Shown in pieces: positions 23,005 through 31,417 of a stretch of DNA of 48,962 nt. The notes beneath the pieces are model-generated. The model searched no databases, was not told the origin of the DNA, and was given only the letters and a program-made list of their open reading frames with translations. Both the position numbers and the translations under genes were made by a program. Source of the DNA: Oscillospiraceae bacterium (GTDB lineage Bacteria > Bacillota > Clostridia > Oscillospirales > Ruminococcaceae); contig JAFSAW010000063.1 of assembly GCA_017442085.1 (NCBI GenBank), forward strand, positions 1 to 48,962. The letters run 5' to 3'. The stretch's first letter is position 1. Each line of letters starts with the position of its first letter.

Positions 23005-23040
23005 AGAAGACCATCGGAAATTCCGATGGTCTTCTTTATT
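23005..23040. terminator. intrinsic terminator
   Basis: AGAAGACCATCGG (23005-23017) and CCGATGGTCTTCT (23023-23035), 13-bp perfect stem with a 5-base loop, then TTATT. The minus-strand exit for the ZIP gene is poorer in T. Confidence 0.9.
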
Positions 23041-23112
23041 GTATATTTTTAAAGGAGAATTTTTAAAAGGAACCTTTTATTTAAAATTGGAAATATCGTT
23101 TTACTGTACGCT

Positions 23113-23898
23113 TTATCCCAGTGCCACATCAAGCACCATCATAAGTGTAAAGCCCACTGCAAAAAATACAGTGCCTATATTGCTGTGATTTCCCTGTGAC
23201 ATTTCCGGAATTAGTTCTTCCACAACCACATACAGCATGGCACCTGCGGCAAATGCCAGCAGATAAGGCAGTACAGGCACTACCAATGACGACAGCAATA
23301 TTGTTATCACCGCCCCCAACGGTTCAACAGCACCCGACATAACACCGTATCCAAAAGCTTTTCCGTTTTTCATACCGTTGCTTTTAAGCGGCATAGAAAT
23401 GATTGCGCCTTCAGGCATATTCTGCAGTGCAATACCAAGGGAAAGTGCAACTGCCGAAGCCAGCGATATGCTTTCGTTGCCTGAAAGCCAGCTTGCTGCA
23501 ACAACGCCAACCGCCATACCCTCGGGCAGATTGTGCAGTGCAACAGCCATAACCATCATAGCAGATTTGCCAAGACTGCTGCAGGGTGCGCCTTCGGGAC
23601 AGTCACTGTTAAGATGCAGATGCGGTATATAGCTGTCAAGCAAAAGCAAAAACAGAAAACCAAGCCACACACCCACAAAAGCAGGTATAAAAGCCAGTTT
23701 TCCCATATGTTCTGACTGTTCCATAGCAGGGATTATAAGGCTCCATACAGATGCTGCAACCATAACACCCGCCGCAAAACCGGTAAGCGAACGCTGCAGT
23801 TTATCACTCATAGCACCTTTCATAAAAAATACACCTGCAGAACCTATGGCTGTGCCCACAAAAGGCATTAATACCACCAGTAAAATTTCAGCTGTCAT
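23113..23898 (-). CDS. ZIP family divalent metal transporter
   Basis: 261 residues, eight membrane segments. Helix IV and V motifs of the ZupT/GufA-type ZIP proteins are present as ALHNLPEGMAVG and ALQNMPEGAIIS, giving His, Asn and Glu ligands for the transported metal. A short loop between helices III and IV carries HLHLNSDCPEGAPC, a His/Cys-containing segment that could bind zinc before transport. These proteins import Zn2+ and sometimes Fe2+ or Mn2+. SD GGAGGTGCAG precedes ATG 23898. Monocistronic and divergent from the aminopeptidase gene. Confidence 0.94.
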   Translation of the reverse strand: MTAEILLVVLMPFVGTAIGSAGVFFMKGAMSDKLQRSLTGFAAGVMVAASVWSLIIPAMEQSEHMGKLAFIPAFVGVWLGFLFLLLLDSYIPHLHLNSDCPEGAPCSSLGKSAMMVMAVALHNLPEGMAVGVVAASWLSGNESISLASAVALSLGIALQNMPEGAIISMPLKSNGMKNGKAFGYGVMSGAVEPLGAVITILLSSLVVPVLPYLLAFAAGAMLYVVVEELIPEMSQGNHSNIGTVFFAVGFTLMMVLDVALG

Positions 23899-23987
23899 AT
23901 CTGCACCTCCATATTTTTCTGATTATATTATAATCTGATATATACATTTTTTCAGTGATATAATCACCATACATTTTTATATTTCTC

Positions 23988-24016
23988 TTGATGTTTCAAC
24001 TGTATAGTATTAAAAT
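23988..24016 (+). promoter_or_regulatory. promoter for the aminopeptidase/flavin reductase pair
   Basis: -35 TTGATG (23988-23993), 17-base spacer, -10 TAAAAT (24011-24016). Confidence 0.55.
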
Positions 24017-24051
24017 TACTGATAGAATATTAAATTTTGGAGGACATAATT

Positions 24052-25302
24052 ATGAACACCGAATTTTATGCTGACCGCAGAAAACGTTTTGCCGAAACTA
24101 TGGCAGACAACTCTTTTTATTTTGTATGCAGCGGCAACTATGTGGAATCCACAGACGATGCAAACTACATTTTTCAGCCATACAGAAACTTTGTTTATAT
24201 GACAGGCCGACAGGATGTTGATGCAACACTTGTTATGGTTAAGCTTAACGGCAAAGTGACAGAAACACTGTTTATGCATATCCCTGACGAACGTGAACTG
24301 CGCTGGATGGGTACACGCTTTGATGCCGAAGATATCAAAGCAAAAACAGGCATATCCAACCTTGTTCCAAACGAAAACTGGGACAGCTTTATCTCCCGCA
24401 TTATGTTTAAAAATGACATTCAGACAGTATATATGGATATGGCACGCTGGGATATGAACTATCCTGCAAACGAAGCACAGAAACGTGCAAACCGCCTTAA
24501 AGAAATTTATCCTTATCTTCAGATACACAACGCATATCAGACAATCTGCAAAATGCGCACAATCAAAGATGCTGCCGAAATTGAAGCGCACCGCAAAGCT
24601 GCTGCCATTACAGAAGAAGCAGTTAAAAACATTCTCAGCAATATGCAGCCAGGTATGACCGAAAGCCACATTGAAGCATATTATGATTTTGTGCTTAAAA
24701 AACACGGCTGCAAATTTCCTGCCTTCACAACAATTGCTGCAACAGGCAAAAATGCCTGCATAATGCACTATATGGACAATGATACCGTAACACAGGACGG
24801 CGAACTTATTCTTTTTGACCTTGGTGCACAGTACGACCTGTACTGCACAGACGTTTCCCGCACATATCCTGTAAACGGCAAATTTACCGAAAGACAGAAA
24901 CAGCTTTACAATATCGTACTTAAAGGCCTTGAAGTTGCCGAAAGTATGTCCAAGCCGGGACAGCTTAAAAATGAGCTTCAGCAGATAAGCAAAAAGGTTA
25001 TGGCAGAAGAACTTGTTAAAATCGGTATGATTGAAAAAGAAGAAGAAATCAGCAAATACTATTTCCATGGTTCAGGCCATTTTATCGGTCTTGATGTACA
25101 CGATGTTGGCGACAGTGATGACACTGTTCTTGCTGAAGATATGATGTTTACACTTGAACCGGGCCTTTATTTTGACGAAGAAAAAATCGGCATAAGAATT
25201 GAAGATACCATTCTTATCACAAAAGACGGCTGCGAAGTATTGAGCGGCGGCATACCAAAAACCGTTGAAGAAATTGAAGCCTTTATGGCAAAAGGAAAAT
25301 AG
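24052..25302 (+). CDS. Xaa-Pro aminopeptidase (M24 family)
   Basis: 416 residues from ATG 24052, with GGAGGAC upstream. The N-terminal creatinase-like domain (about 1-165) is followed by the pita-bread metallopeptidase domain. The five dinuclear metal ligands are D256 and D267 (LFDLGAQYDLYCTDVSRT), H343 (GSGHFIGLDVHD), E369 (TLEPGLY) and E384 (IRIEDTILIT). It removes N-terminal residues preceding proline and would help turn over dietary or cellular peptides. No signal peptide. The next gene, a flavin reductase homologue, starts 2 bases after its stop; the functional link is not obvious. Confidence 0.95.
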   Translation: MNTEFYADRRKRFAETMADNSFYFVCSGNYVESTDDANYIFQPYRNFVYMTGRQDVDATLVMVKLNGKVTETLFMHIPDERELRWMGTRFDAEDIKAKTGISNLVPNENWDSFISRIMFKNDIQTVYMDMARWDMNYPANEAQKRANRLKEIYPYLQIHNAYQTICKMRTIKDAAEIEAHRKAAAITEEAVKNILSNMQPGMTESHIEAYYDFVLKKHGCKFPAFTTIAATGKNACIMHYMDNDTVTQDGELILFDLGAQYDLYCTDVSRTYPVNGKFTERQKQLYNIVLKGLEVAESMSKPGQLKNELQQISKKVMAEELVKIGMIEKEEEISKYYFHGSGHFIGLDVHDVGDSDDTVLAEDMMFTLEPGLYFDEEKIGIRIEDTILITKDGCEVLSGGIPKTVEEIEAFMAKGK

Positions 25303-25304
25303 TT

Positions 25305-25781
25305 ATGAAAGAATCATTTGAGAAATCATTAAGTGTTTTTCAGACAGACTGGGCACTTGTTACCGCCGGCAATACCGAAAAGTACAATACCATGACAATC
25401 GGCTGGGGCGGTCTGGGCACATTGTGGTGCAAACCTGTGTGCACTGTATATGTAAAACCCTGCCGTTATACCCACAGCTTTATTAATGCAAACGACTATT
25501 TTACAGTAAGTTTTTACAGCGATGAACACCGTAATGCTCTGTCTGTTCTTGGCACAAAAAGCGGACGTGATACAGACAAGGTTGCAGAAGTTGGTTTTGA
25601 AGCTGTCGCCTGCGGCGAAAGTGTAACCTTTAAGCAGGCAAAAACCACCTTGCTTTGCAAAAAAATTTACCGACAGGATATGACAATGGATACAATGCCT
25701 GCAGATATAATTGAAAAATATTACACCGAAGAAGCACCGCACACCGTTTTTGTCGGCGAAGTAATTGAAATAATTGAATAA
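25305..25781 (+). CDS. flavin reductase-like FMN-binding protein
   Basis: 158 residues with the flavin reductase-like split-barrel fold: YNTMTIGWGGLGTLWCKPVCTVYVKPCRYTH is divided between FMN-binding strands, and FTVSFYSDEHRNALSVLGTKSGRDTDK is the typical phosphate-binding middle block. The C-terminus (PHTVFVGEVIEI) closes the barrel. Members reduce flavin with NAD(P)H or act as FMN-binding oxidoreductases of unknown substrate, which is the safer description here. The start lies 2 bases after the aminopeptidase stop, inside one transcript that ends at 25787. Confidence 0.92.
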   Translation: MKESFEKSLSVFQTDWALVTAGNTEKYNTMTIGWGGLGTLWCKPVCTVYVKPCRYTHSFINANDYFTVSFYSDEHRNALSVLGTKSGRDTDKVAEVGFEAVACGESVTFKQAKTTLLCKKIYRQDMTMDTMPADIIEKYYTEEAPHTVFVGEVIEIIE

Positions 25782-25786
25782 TACTT

Positions 25787-25828
25787 AAAGCAGTCTTTAT
25801 GTTAAAATAAAGACTGCTTTTATTTTTC
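25787..25828 (+). terminator. intrinsic terminator
   Basis: AAAGCAGTCTTTAT (25787-25800), loop GTTAAA, ATAAAGACTGCTTT (25807-25820), then TATTTTTC: a 14-bp perfect stem. Confidence 0.92.
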
Positions 25829-25859
25829 TTTTGTTATTTTTATTCAACACTTAAACCGA

Positions 25860-25889
25860 TTGCATTAAACTGTTTTTTTATGTTATCAT
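25860..25889 (+). promoter_or_regulatory. promoter for the SLC13-type permease
   Basis: -35 TTGCAT (25860-25865), 18-base spacer, -10 TATCAT (25884-25889), 29 bases before ATG 25918. Confidence 0.5.
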
Positions 25890-25917
25890 ATAACTATATT
25901 TTTATAGAGGTTTTTGT

Positions 25918-27186
25918 ATGAAAATTATTGCTTTGATTGTATTTATAGCGGTTTATGTGCTGCTGATGGCTTTGCCAAAATACCGTGCATACACAGCTGT
26001 CGGTGCCGCTGCTCTGTTTGTTTTTCTCGGCATCGTTCCGCACAGTGAAATTATCGGTGTCATAGACTGGAATGTTCTTATGATGCTTGCGGGCACTATG
26101 GGTACAGTGGACCTTTTTATCCGTTCACAGATGCCAAACCGTCTTTCTGACTATCTTGTAAAAGTTTTGCCAAATGCAAAAACACTTATTATTGTTCTTG
26201 CACTTTTTGCAGGCATTGTTTCGGCATTTATAGACAATGTTGCAACGGTGCTTATGCTTGCACCTGTAGGCATAGCCATTGCAAAAAAACTTGATATTTC
26301 CCCTGTTAACCCTATCATCGCCATTTCTGTTTCGTCCAATCTGCAGGGTGCCGCAACCCTTGTAGGCGATACAACAAGTATTCTTCTTGGCGGTCACCTT
26401 GGAATGAACTTTGCCGATTTCTTTTTCTATGCAGGAAATCCCGGTATGTTCTGGATTGTTCAGGCCGGTGCAGCCGCCACAATACCTGTTATGCTGTTTT
26501 TATTCCGCAAAGAAACCGGTACCGTAAATATAAACGAACTTACACCTGTCAAAGATTATCTGCCTACAGTTATGCTTGTGGGCACAGTTTTTGCCCTTAT
26601 CATAGCTTCTTTTATCCCCAATACACCTGATACAATCAATGGCATAATCTGTATGACCATTTTTATTGCAGGACTTATTATAGAGTGCATTGGCAGCAAA
26701 GTATTCTCCCTTGCCGCTGATGTTGTAAAAGGCATAGACTATATAACAATATTTCTGCTGGCGGGATTGTTTGTTGTTATAAGCGGCATTGAACGTGTTG
26801 GAATTATTGCTGATTTAAGCAACATCATTGCTCATCTTGGCGGTGGCAGTCTGTTTATCACCTATACAATTATTGTGTGGTTCTCGGTAATTGCATCAGC
26901 CTTTATCGATAACATTCCATACACCGCAACCATGCTGCCTGTTGTTGCAGGTGTTGCCGCATCTCTTGGTATAAATCAGGCAGTTTTATGCTTTGGTCTG
27001 CTGTGCGGCGCCACACTTGGCGGCAATCTCACCCCTGTTGGTGCCTCGGCAAATATTGCAGCCGGCGGCATACTGCGCAAAGAAGGATATACCGTAAGCA
27101 CCAGACAATTTATGCGCATAGGCGTACCGTTTACACTTGTTGCCGTAACTACGGGATATCTGCTTATCTGGTTTTTATTTGCCTGA
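25918..27186 (+). CDS. SLC13/ArsB-NhaD type permease
   Basis: 422 residues, about eleven membrane helices, of the ion-transporter superfamily (SLC13, CitM, ArsB, NhaD). The internal two-fold repeat is visible as FIDNVATVLMLAPVG in the first half and FIDNIPYTATMLPVV in the second, each followed by a glycine/serine/asparagine-rich hairpin (SSNLQGAATLVGD; GATLGGNLTPVGASAN) that lines the substrate site. Substrates in this group range from dicarboxylates to arsenite and Na+/H+; this protein cannot be assigned. SD AGAGG. It has its own promoter and terminator. Confidence 0.92.
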   Translation: MKIIALIVFIAVYVLLMALPKYRAYTAVGAAALFVFLGIVPHSEIIGVIDWNVLMMLAGTMGTVDLFIRSQMPNRLSDYLVKVLPNAKTLIIVLALFAGIVSAFIDNVATVLMLAPVGIAIAKKLDISPVNPIIAISVSSNLQGAATLVGDTTSILLGGHLGMNFADFFFYAGNPGMFWIVQAGAAATIPVMLFLFRKETGTVNINELTPVKDYLPTVMLVGTVFALIIASFIPNTPDTINGIICMTIFIAGLIIECIGSKVFSLAADVVKGIDYITIFLLAGLFVVISGIERVGIIADLSNIIAHLGGGSLFITYTIIVWFSVIASAFIDNIPYTATMLPVVAGVAASLGINQAVLCFGLLCGATLGGNLTPVGASANIAAGGILRKEGYTVSTRQFMRIGVPFTLVAVTTGYLLIWFLFA

Positions 27187-27216
27187 TATGTTTACAGTTT
27201 TATTTCTTAAACAACA

Positions 27217-27259
27217 AAAATCTGCAACGGGATTTATTCCCGCTGCAGATTTTATTTTA
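27217..27259. terminator. bidirectional intrinsic terminator
   Basis: AAAATCTGCAACGGG (27217-27231) and CCCGCTGCAGATTTT (27239-27253), one mismatch, loop ATTTATT, T-rich on the right and A-rich on the left. It touches the stop codon of the histidine kinase on the opposite strand. Confidence 0.9.
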
Positions 27260-28723
27260 TATACCTATCTCAAACCAGAATGTACTGCCTTCACCAACCC
27301 TGGATTTAACCCCGCAGGTACCGTTGTGCGCCTCTATAAAGGTCTTTACAATTGAAAGGCCCAAACCTGAACTTTTTATACCATACATACTGTTCTTATC
27401 ATCTTTATAGTACCGTTCCCAGATATAAGGCAGTGTATGCTCGGAAATTCCCCTGCCGAAATCTATAACTTCTATTCTTACAAAGTTTCTTTTTACTATC
27501 TGATTTACGATAATTTCTTTTCTGTCACCGCTGTAGTTGACAGCATTGGCCAGCAGATTGTAAAAACTGCGGTCAATCATTGTTTTGTCCGCTGTAATAA
27601 AAACATCTCTGTCGCTGTTAAATTCAACTTTAAAATCCATACCTCTCAGCATATCAGAAAGGTTTTTGGTGATGCTGCGGATATTTTCGGTAAGATTGTA
27701 ACTTTCAAGATTTGGTTTTATAGCCCCTGACTGTATCTTGGATATACTTAACACATCGCTTACCATATCGCTGAGGCGTTTGGTCTCGTTGATAATAACC
27801 TGTGCATTTTCGGCTGTGTTTTCACCCGGAATATCACGCATAACCTCTGCATAACCGCTTATCATTGTAAGCGGAGTGCGCAGATCGTGCGAAACATTTG
27901 CAACAAACTCCCGCCTGAGCTTTTCAAGATTTGAAAGTTCCTTTGCTGTAAAAGCCATAGTTTCGGAAAGTTCGTTTATCTCTTTGTACCCTTTTGCATC
28001 AAAGTCTACGTCATATTTACCCTGTGCCAGTATTTTGGCTTTTTTGTTAATCTGTTCAATAGGGTCGGATATAATTCTTGAAATAAAAATGAGAAGTAAA
28101 AATGCAAAAACAAAGGCAAACATTGTTACTATTGCCAAAACCATACGGGATGTACTGATAACAGAATTGAAAGGGAATGCCTGTGCATTTACAAGAATAC
28201 TGTATTCTTCACCATCATCCGATACTATTTTGTTTACATAAACAAAGGTTTCAACATCATCTTCGTCATTAAAAAGCCTGAAATCCCGGCTGCCTGCGTG
28301 AGTAACAAGACGATAGGTTACATCCTCCTGTGTATATTCAAGAAAGCGGTTGTTTGTGTTTTTCAGTCCGTTTATTATATCCGCCTTTTCCTGATATGAC
28401 ATTTTGTGGATGATGCAGTCTCTTGGTCCGTCAAGAGACTGTATCTGCTGCATTTCACTGTTGAACACAACAATGCAGACCTCTTTCTCCGCCACCTCTT
28501 CAACCAGTCTTTCTATGCGCTGCTGACCATTTATAACCTGTGCCGCAAGCTGAGCAACCTCGGTTGCTTCCTGTCGCTTTACAAGCTTGTATATTGTATT
28601 GAAGAAAACAACCTGTATAACCCACAAGGTTGCCATAAGTATCATAAGAAAAGCCAGTATATAGCTTTGTATTTTTCCGCGGATGGTCATATCCCGAAAA
28701 TATGTTTTTATACGGTCAACCAT
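27257..28723 (-). CDS. membrane sensor histidine kinase
   Basis: 488 residues from ATG 28723, four bases after the response-regulator stop, with GAAGGA as SD. Membrane helix 1 (20-42), an extracellular sensor region of about 150 residues, helix 2 (193-216), HAMP (217-268), and the HisKA domain with phospho-acceptor His279 in FVANVSHDLRTPLTMISGY. A HATPase_c domain follows with NLLANAVNYSG (N box), DFGRGI (G1), GLGLSIVK (G2) and GEGSTF. The extracellular part does not resemble a named sensor domain, so the signal is unknown. It pairs with the OmpR-type regulator at 28728. Confidence 0.96.
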   Translation of the reverse strand: MVDRIKTYFRDMTIRGKIQSYILAFLMILMATLWVIQVVFFNTIYKLVKRQEATEVAQLAAQVINGQQRIERLVEEVAEKEVCIVVFNSEMQQIQSLDGPRDCIIHKMSYQEKADIINGLKNTNNRFLEYTQEDVTYRLVTHAGSRDFRLFNDEDDVETFVYVNKIVSDDGEEYSILVNAQAFPFNSVISTSRMVLAIVTMFAFVFAFLLLIFISRIISDPIEQINKKAKILAQGKYDVDFDAKGYKEINELSETMAFTAKELSNLEKLRREFVANVSHDLRTPLTMISGYAEVMRDIPGENTAENAQVIINETKRLSDMVSDVLSISKIQSGAIKPNLESYNLTENIRSITKNLSDMLRGMDFKVEFNSDRDVFITADKTMIDRSFYNLLANAVNYSGDRKEIIVNQIVKRNFVRIEVIDFGRGISEHTLPYIWERYYKDDKNSMYGIKSSGLGLSIVKTFIEAHNGTCGVKSRVGEGSTFWFEIGI

Positions 28724-28727
28724 AAAA

Positions 28728-29399
28728 CTATCCTTCAAATCTGTAGCCTGTACCACGCAGTGTAACAATAAGGCTGCTGTATGCCCCTATATGTTTACGC
28801 AACAGCTTGATGTGTGTATCAAGTGTTCTGTCATCGCCAAAAAATTCGTATCCCCAGATGTCAGTCATAAGCCTTTCTCTGCTTACCGCAACACCTTTGT
28901 TTTTTACAAGATAAAACAGCAGTTCGTATTCTTTTGGCGCAAGGTCAACTTCCTGTTCGTCCACAAACACCTTGCGTGCGGTAAAGTCCACGCACAATCC
29001 GTCTTTTTTATATATTTCATGTCCTTTTTCGTTTTTGCCTGAAACTCTGCGCATAATAACGTCCACACGCATCATCAGTTCCTGCGGAGAAAAAGGTTTT
29101 ACCACATAGTCGTCTGCACCGATTTCAAAACCGTGTATTCTGTCGTATTCTTCGCCTCTTGCCGACAGCATAATTATCGGCATCTGCGAAACCTTGCGTA
29201 TCTCTTTTGCTGTTTCAAAACCGTTAAGAAGCGGCATCATAATGTCCAGAATCATTATATCAAAGTCCTGTTTTTTACACAGTTCAACCGCCTGTGCCCC
29301 ATTTTCTGCTTCAGTTACATTATGTCCGGCAAATTTTGCATATTTAGAAATAAGTGTTCTGATACCGGCTTCGTCATCACATACTAAAATATTGTACAT
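28728..29399 (-). CDS. OmpR/PhoB-family response regulator
   Basis: 223 residues. The receiver domain has D8/D9, phospho-acceptor D52 in ILDIMMP, S79 and K101 in VVKPFS. A winged-helix DNA-binding domain follows (about 128-221), with LAPKEYELLFYLVKNKGVAVSRE and VTLRGTGYRFEG. TGGAGGTAAG precedes ATG 29399. It is first in a two-gene operon with the kinase at 27257. The targets cannot be inferred; neighbouring genes have no shared operator that I can see. Confidence 0.97.
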   Translation of the reverse strand: MYNILVCDDEAGIRTLISKYAKFAGHNVTEAENGAQAVELCKKQDFDIMILDIMMPLLNGFETAKEIRKVSQMPIIMLSARGEEYDRIHGFEIGADDYVVKPFSPQELMMRVDVIMRRVSGKNEKGHEIYKKDGLCVDFTARKVFVDEQEVDLAPKEYELLFYLVKNKGVAVSRERLMTDIWGYEFFGDDRTLDTHIKLLRKHIGAYSSLIVTLRGTGYRFEG

Positions 29400-29427
29400 A
29401 TCTTACCTCCATGATGTATATACGTAT

Positions 29428-29456
29428 ATATTAACATATTTATCATTTTTACTCAA
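29428..29456 (-). promoter_or_regulatory. promoter for the two-component operon
   Basis: Minus strand -35 TTGAGT (29456-29451), 17-base spacer, -10 TAATAT (29433-29428). It overlaps the tail of the terminator at 29457. Confidence 0.6.
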
Positions 29457-29486
29457 CAAAAAAGCCCTGTCTTCGACAAGGCTTTT
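29457..29486 (-). terminator. intrinsic terminator of the 29491 gene
   Basis: AAAAGCCCTGTC (29460-29471) and GACAAGGCTTTT (29475-29486) around TTC, one mismatch, with T-rich exit on the minus strand. It separates the small gene from the two-component operon promoter. Confidence 0.85.
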
Positions 29487-29490
29487 GTGA

Positions 29491-29778
29491 TTAATGTCTG
29501 AATTGTGTGCGATCCTGCATGTGCTGCGCAACAATATCGGGAGAATGCTCGTATCTTCCTGTTTTTTTGTATTTATCCATAGGAGTATAGTAAATCTGTG
29601 TGTCATCTTCATCTTCTTCAGAGTTTCTGCCCCTTGGGTAAACCTCTTTTTCCACAACTGCAGAAAGTGTTTCCTGCTTTATATGTTCAAGGGTGTCGTC
29701 AAAGGTTTCAAACCGTCTGGGATATGTTGATACTTTGTCAGGATAAGTGTTTTTTCTGTTTCTTTTTTTGTCTGCCAT
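29491..29778 (-). CDS. small hydrophilic protein, unknown
   Basis: 95 residues, rich in charged residues (MADKKRNRKNTYPDK, then RNSEEDEDDTQIYY), with no membrane segment or recognisable motif and probably largely disordered. The clean SD AAGGAGGAATTATTACA and a terminator directly after the stop argue for a real gene. It lies between the two-component operon (same strand) and the divergent cysteine desulfidase operon. I do not recognise a family. Confidence 0.6.
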   Translation of the reverse strand: MADKKRNRKNTYPDKVSTYPRRFETFDDTLEHIKQETLSAVVEKEVYPRGRNSEEDEDDTQIYYTPMDKYKKTGRYEHSPDIVAQHMQDRTQFRH

Positions 29779-29949
29779 TGTAATAATTCCTCCTTTTTAT
29801 ATATTATCTGATGATTTTATGTTTTTATGTATCATTATGGATTTATACACTTGATATAAAGTTAAATACGTTGTAAAATTTAATTATAGATATACTATAC
29901 ACTTAATGTTTTATACAAAAAAATGTATATTTTTTGTGTTACATTATCA

Positions 29950-29978
29950 TTGACATCAAAAGGGTATTTTGGTAGCAT
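29950..29978 (+). promoter_or_regulatory. promoter for the cysteine desulfidase gene
   Basis: -35 TTGACA (29950-29955), 17-base spacer, -10 TAGCAT (29973-29978). The AT-rich 170 bases further upstream hold no gene on either strand. Confidence 0.5.
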
Positions 29979-29997
29979 TATTATAATTAAGCACATT

Positions 29998-30020
29998 AAT
30001 TGTTTAGTATATAAACAATT
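29998..30020. promoter_or_regulatory. inverted repeat, possible operator of the cysteine desulfidase gene
   Basis: AATTGTTTA-GTATA-TAAACAATT is a perfect 9-bp dyad with 5-base spacing, placed just after the predicted transcription start and before the SD. It could be a regulator site or a 5' RNA hairpin; no T run follows, so it is not a terminator. Confidence 0.45.
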
Positions 30021-30044
30021 TTAATGAAAGGAGATCTATTTGTT

Positions 30045-31322
30045 ATGAAAAGAGAAGATATCAGATATAGCTCTTATGTTCAGATTCTGAAAGAAGAGCT
30101 TGTACCGGCTATGGGCTGTACAGAGCCGATTGCACTGGCATACGGCGCTGCTAAAGCAAGAGAAGTGCTTGGCACTATGCCGGACCGTGTTGTAATCGGC
30201 GCAAGCGGCAGTATCATTAAAAACGTAAAAAGTGTTATCGTTCCAAATACAAACGGCCTTAAAGGTATTCCTGCAGCTGCAACAGCTGGTATTGTTGCAG
30301 GCAAAAGCGAAAAGAAACTGGAAGTTATTGCTGAAGTAACACCTGAAGAAATTGCAGGTATGCGCACATTTATGGATATTGTGCCAATTGAAGTTCACCA
30401 CTTCCACAACGGTCTTACCTTTGATATTATCGTTACCGTTTACAAGGGCGAAAGCTATGCAAAGGTACGTATTGTAAACTTCCACACCAATATCGTTCAC
30501 ATCGAAAAAGACGGTGAAATTCTGCATAAAGTTGAAGTTGAAGGCGAAAGCGAAGAAGGTCTTACAGACCGCAGCTTTATCAGCCTTGCCGACATTCTTG
30601 ATTTTGCTGAAACAGTTGAAATTGAAGATATCGAACCTACAATTGCAAGACAGATTGAATACAACACTGCTATTGCAAAAGAAGGTCTTACAGGCAACTG
30701 GGGTTCTGCTGTTGGTAAAATCCTTATGGATACATACGGCGACGGCATTATGAACCGTGCAAAAGCAATTGCTGCTGCAGGTTCCGATGCAAGAATGAAC
30801 GGCTGCGAAATGCCTGTTATCATCAACAGCGGCAGCGGCAACCAGGGTATGACAACTTCCCTGCCTGTTATCGAATATGCAAAAGAACTTGGCGTAAGCA
30901 AGGAAAAAATGTTCCGTGCGCTTGTTCTTGCTAACCTTGTTACAATCCATCAGAAAACAACAATCGGCCGTCTTTCTGCTTTCTGCGGTGCTGTAAGTGC
31001 AGGCGCAGGCGCAGGTGCAGGTATTGCTTATCTGCTGGGTGCTGACCTTGACGGTATCAGCCACACTGTTGTAAATGCTATTGCAACAACAGGCGGTATG
31101 GTTTGTGACGGTGCAAAATCCAGCTGTGCAACAAAAATTGCAACAGCAGTTGAAGCAGGTATTCTTGGCTACCGTATGCACCTTGCAGGCAAAGACCTGC
31201 AGCCGGGTGACGGTATTGTTGGCGAAACACCTGAACACACAATTGCCAATGTGGGCCGTATGGCAAAATATGGCATGAAAGAAACAAACGAAGAAATTAT
31301 CAAAATTATGATTGGCAAATAA
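30045..31322 (+). CDS. cyuA: L-cysteine desulfidase / L-serine ammonia-lyase family protein
   Basis: 425 residues from ATG 30045, preceded by AAAGGAGATC; the in-frame codon at 30024 lies ahead of that site. It matches the CyuA (YhaM, formerly UPF0597) family, related to the alpha chain of Fe-S serine dehydratases. Candidate cluster cysteines are C25 (MGCTEPIALA), C254 (NGCEMP), C314, C354 and C361 (CDGAKSSCATK), with the conserved NSGSGNQGM loop. The enzyme breaks down L-cysteine to pyruvate, sulfide and ammonia, or acts on serine. An oxygen-labile [4Fe-4S] cluster fits an anaerobe. It is followed by a DAACS transporter that may bring in the substrate. Confidence 0.93.
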   Translation: MKREDIRYSSYVQILKEELVPAMGCTEPIALAYGAAKAREVLGTMPDRVVIGASGSIIKNVKSVIVPNTNGLKGIPAAATAGIVAGKSEKKLEVIAEVTPEEIAGMRTFMDIVPIEVHHFHNGLTFDIIVTVYKGESYAKVRIVNFHTNIVHIEKDGEILHKVEVEGESEEGLTDRSFISLADILDFAETVEIEDIEPTIARQIEYNTAIAKEGLTGNWGSAVGKILMDTYGDGIMNRAKAIAAAGSDARMNGCEMPVIINSGSGNQGMTTSLPVIEYAKELGVSKEKMFRALVLANLVTIHQKTTIGRLSAFCGAVSAGAGAGAGIAYLLGADLDGISHTVVNAIATTGGMVCDGAKSSCATKIATAVEAGILGYRMHLAGKDLQPGDGIVGETPEHTIANVGRMAKYGMKETNEEIIKIMIGK

Positions 31323-31327
31323 CCCCC

Positions 31328-31357
31328 TTGATAATTAACATTTCCTTTTGGTATAAT
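31328..31357 (+). promoter_or_regulatory. internal promoter for the DAACS transporter
   Basis: -35 TTGATA (31328-31333), 18-base spacer, -10 TATAAT (31352-31357), starting 6 bases after the cyuA stop. No terminator separates the two genes, so the transporter can be made both with cyuA and alone. Confidence 0.55.
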
Positions 31358-31417
31358 TTATTTGATATAATTTATATATTTATTAAGGGTAAATAATTTT
31401 GAGAGGAGATTATATCT

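Noticed and set aside
24016-25068. 350-codon minus-strand open frame
   Set aside because: Antisense to the Xaa-Pro aminopeptidase, which has all five metal ligands and a good SD.
30036-31238. 400-codon minus-strand open frame
   Set aside because: It is the exact antisense of cyuA, Cys- and Asn-rich with no SD or homology.
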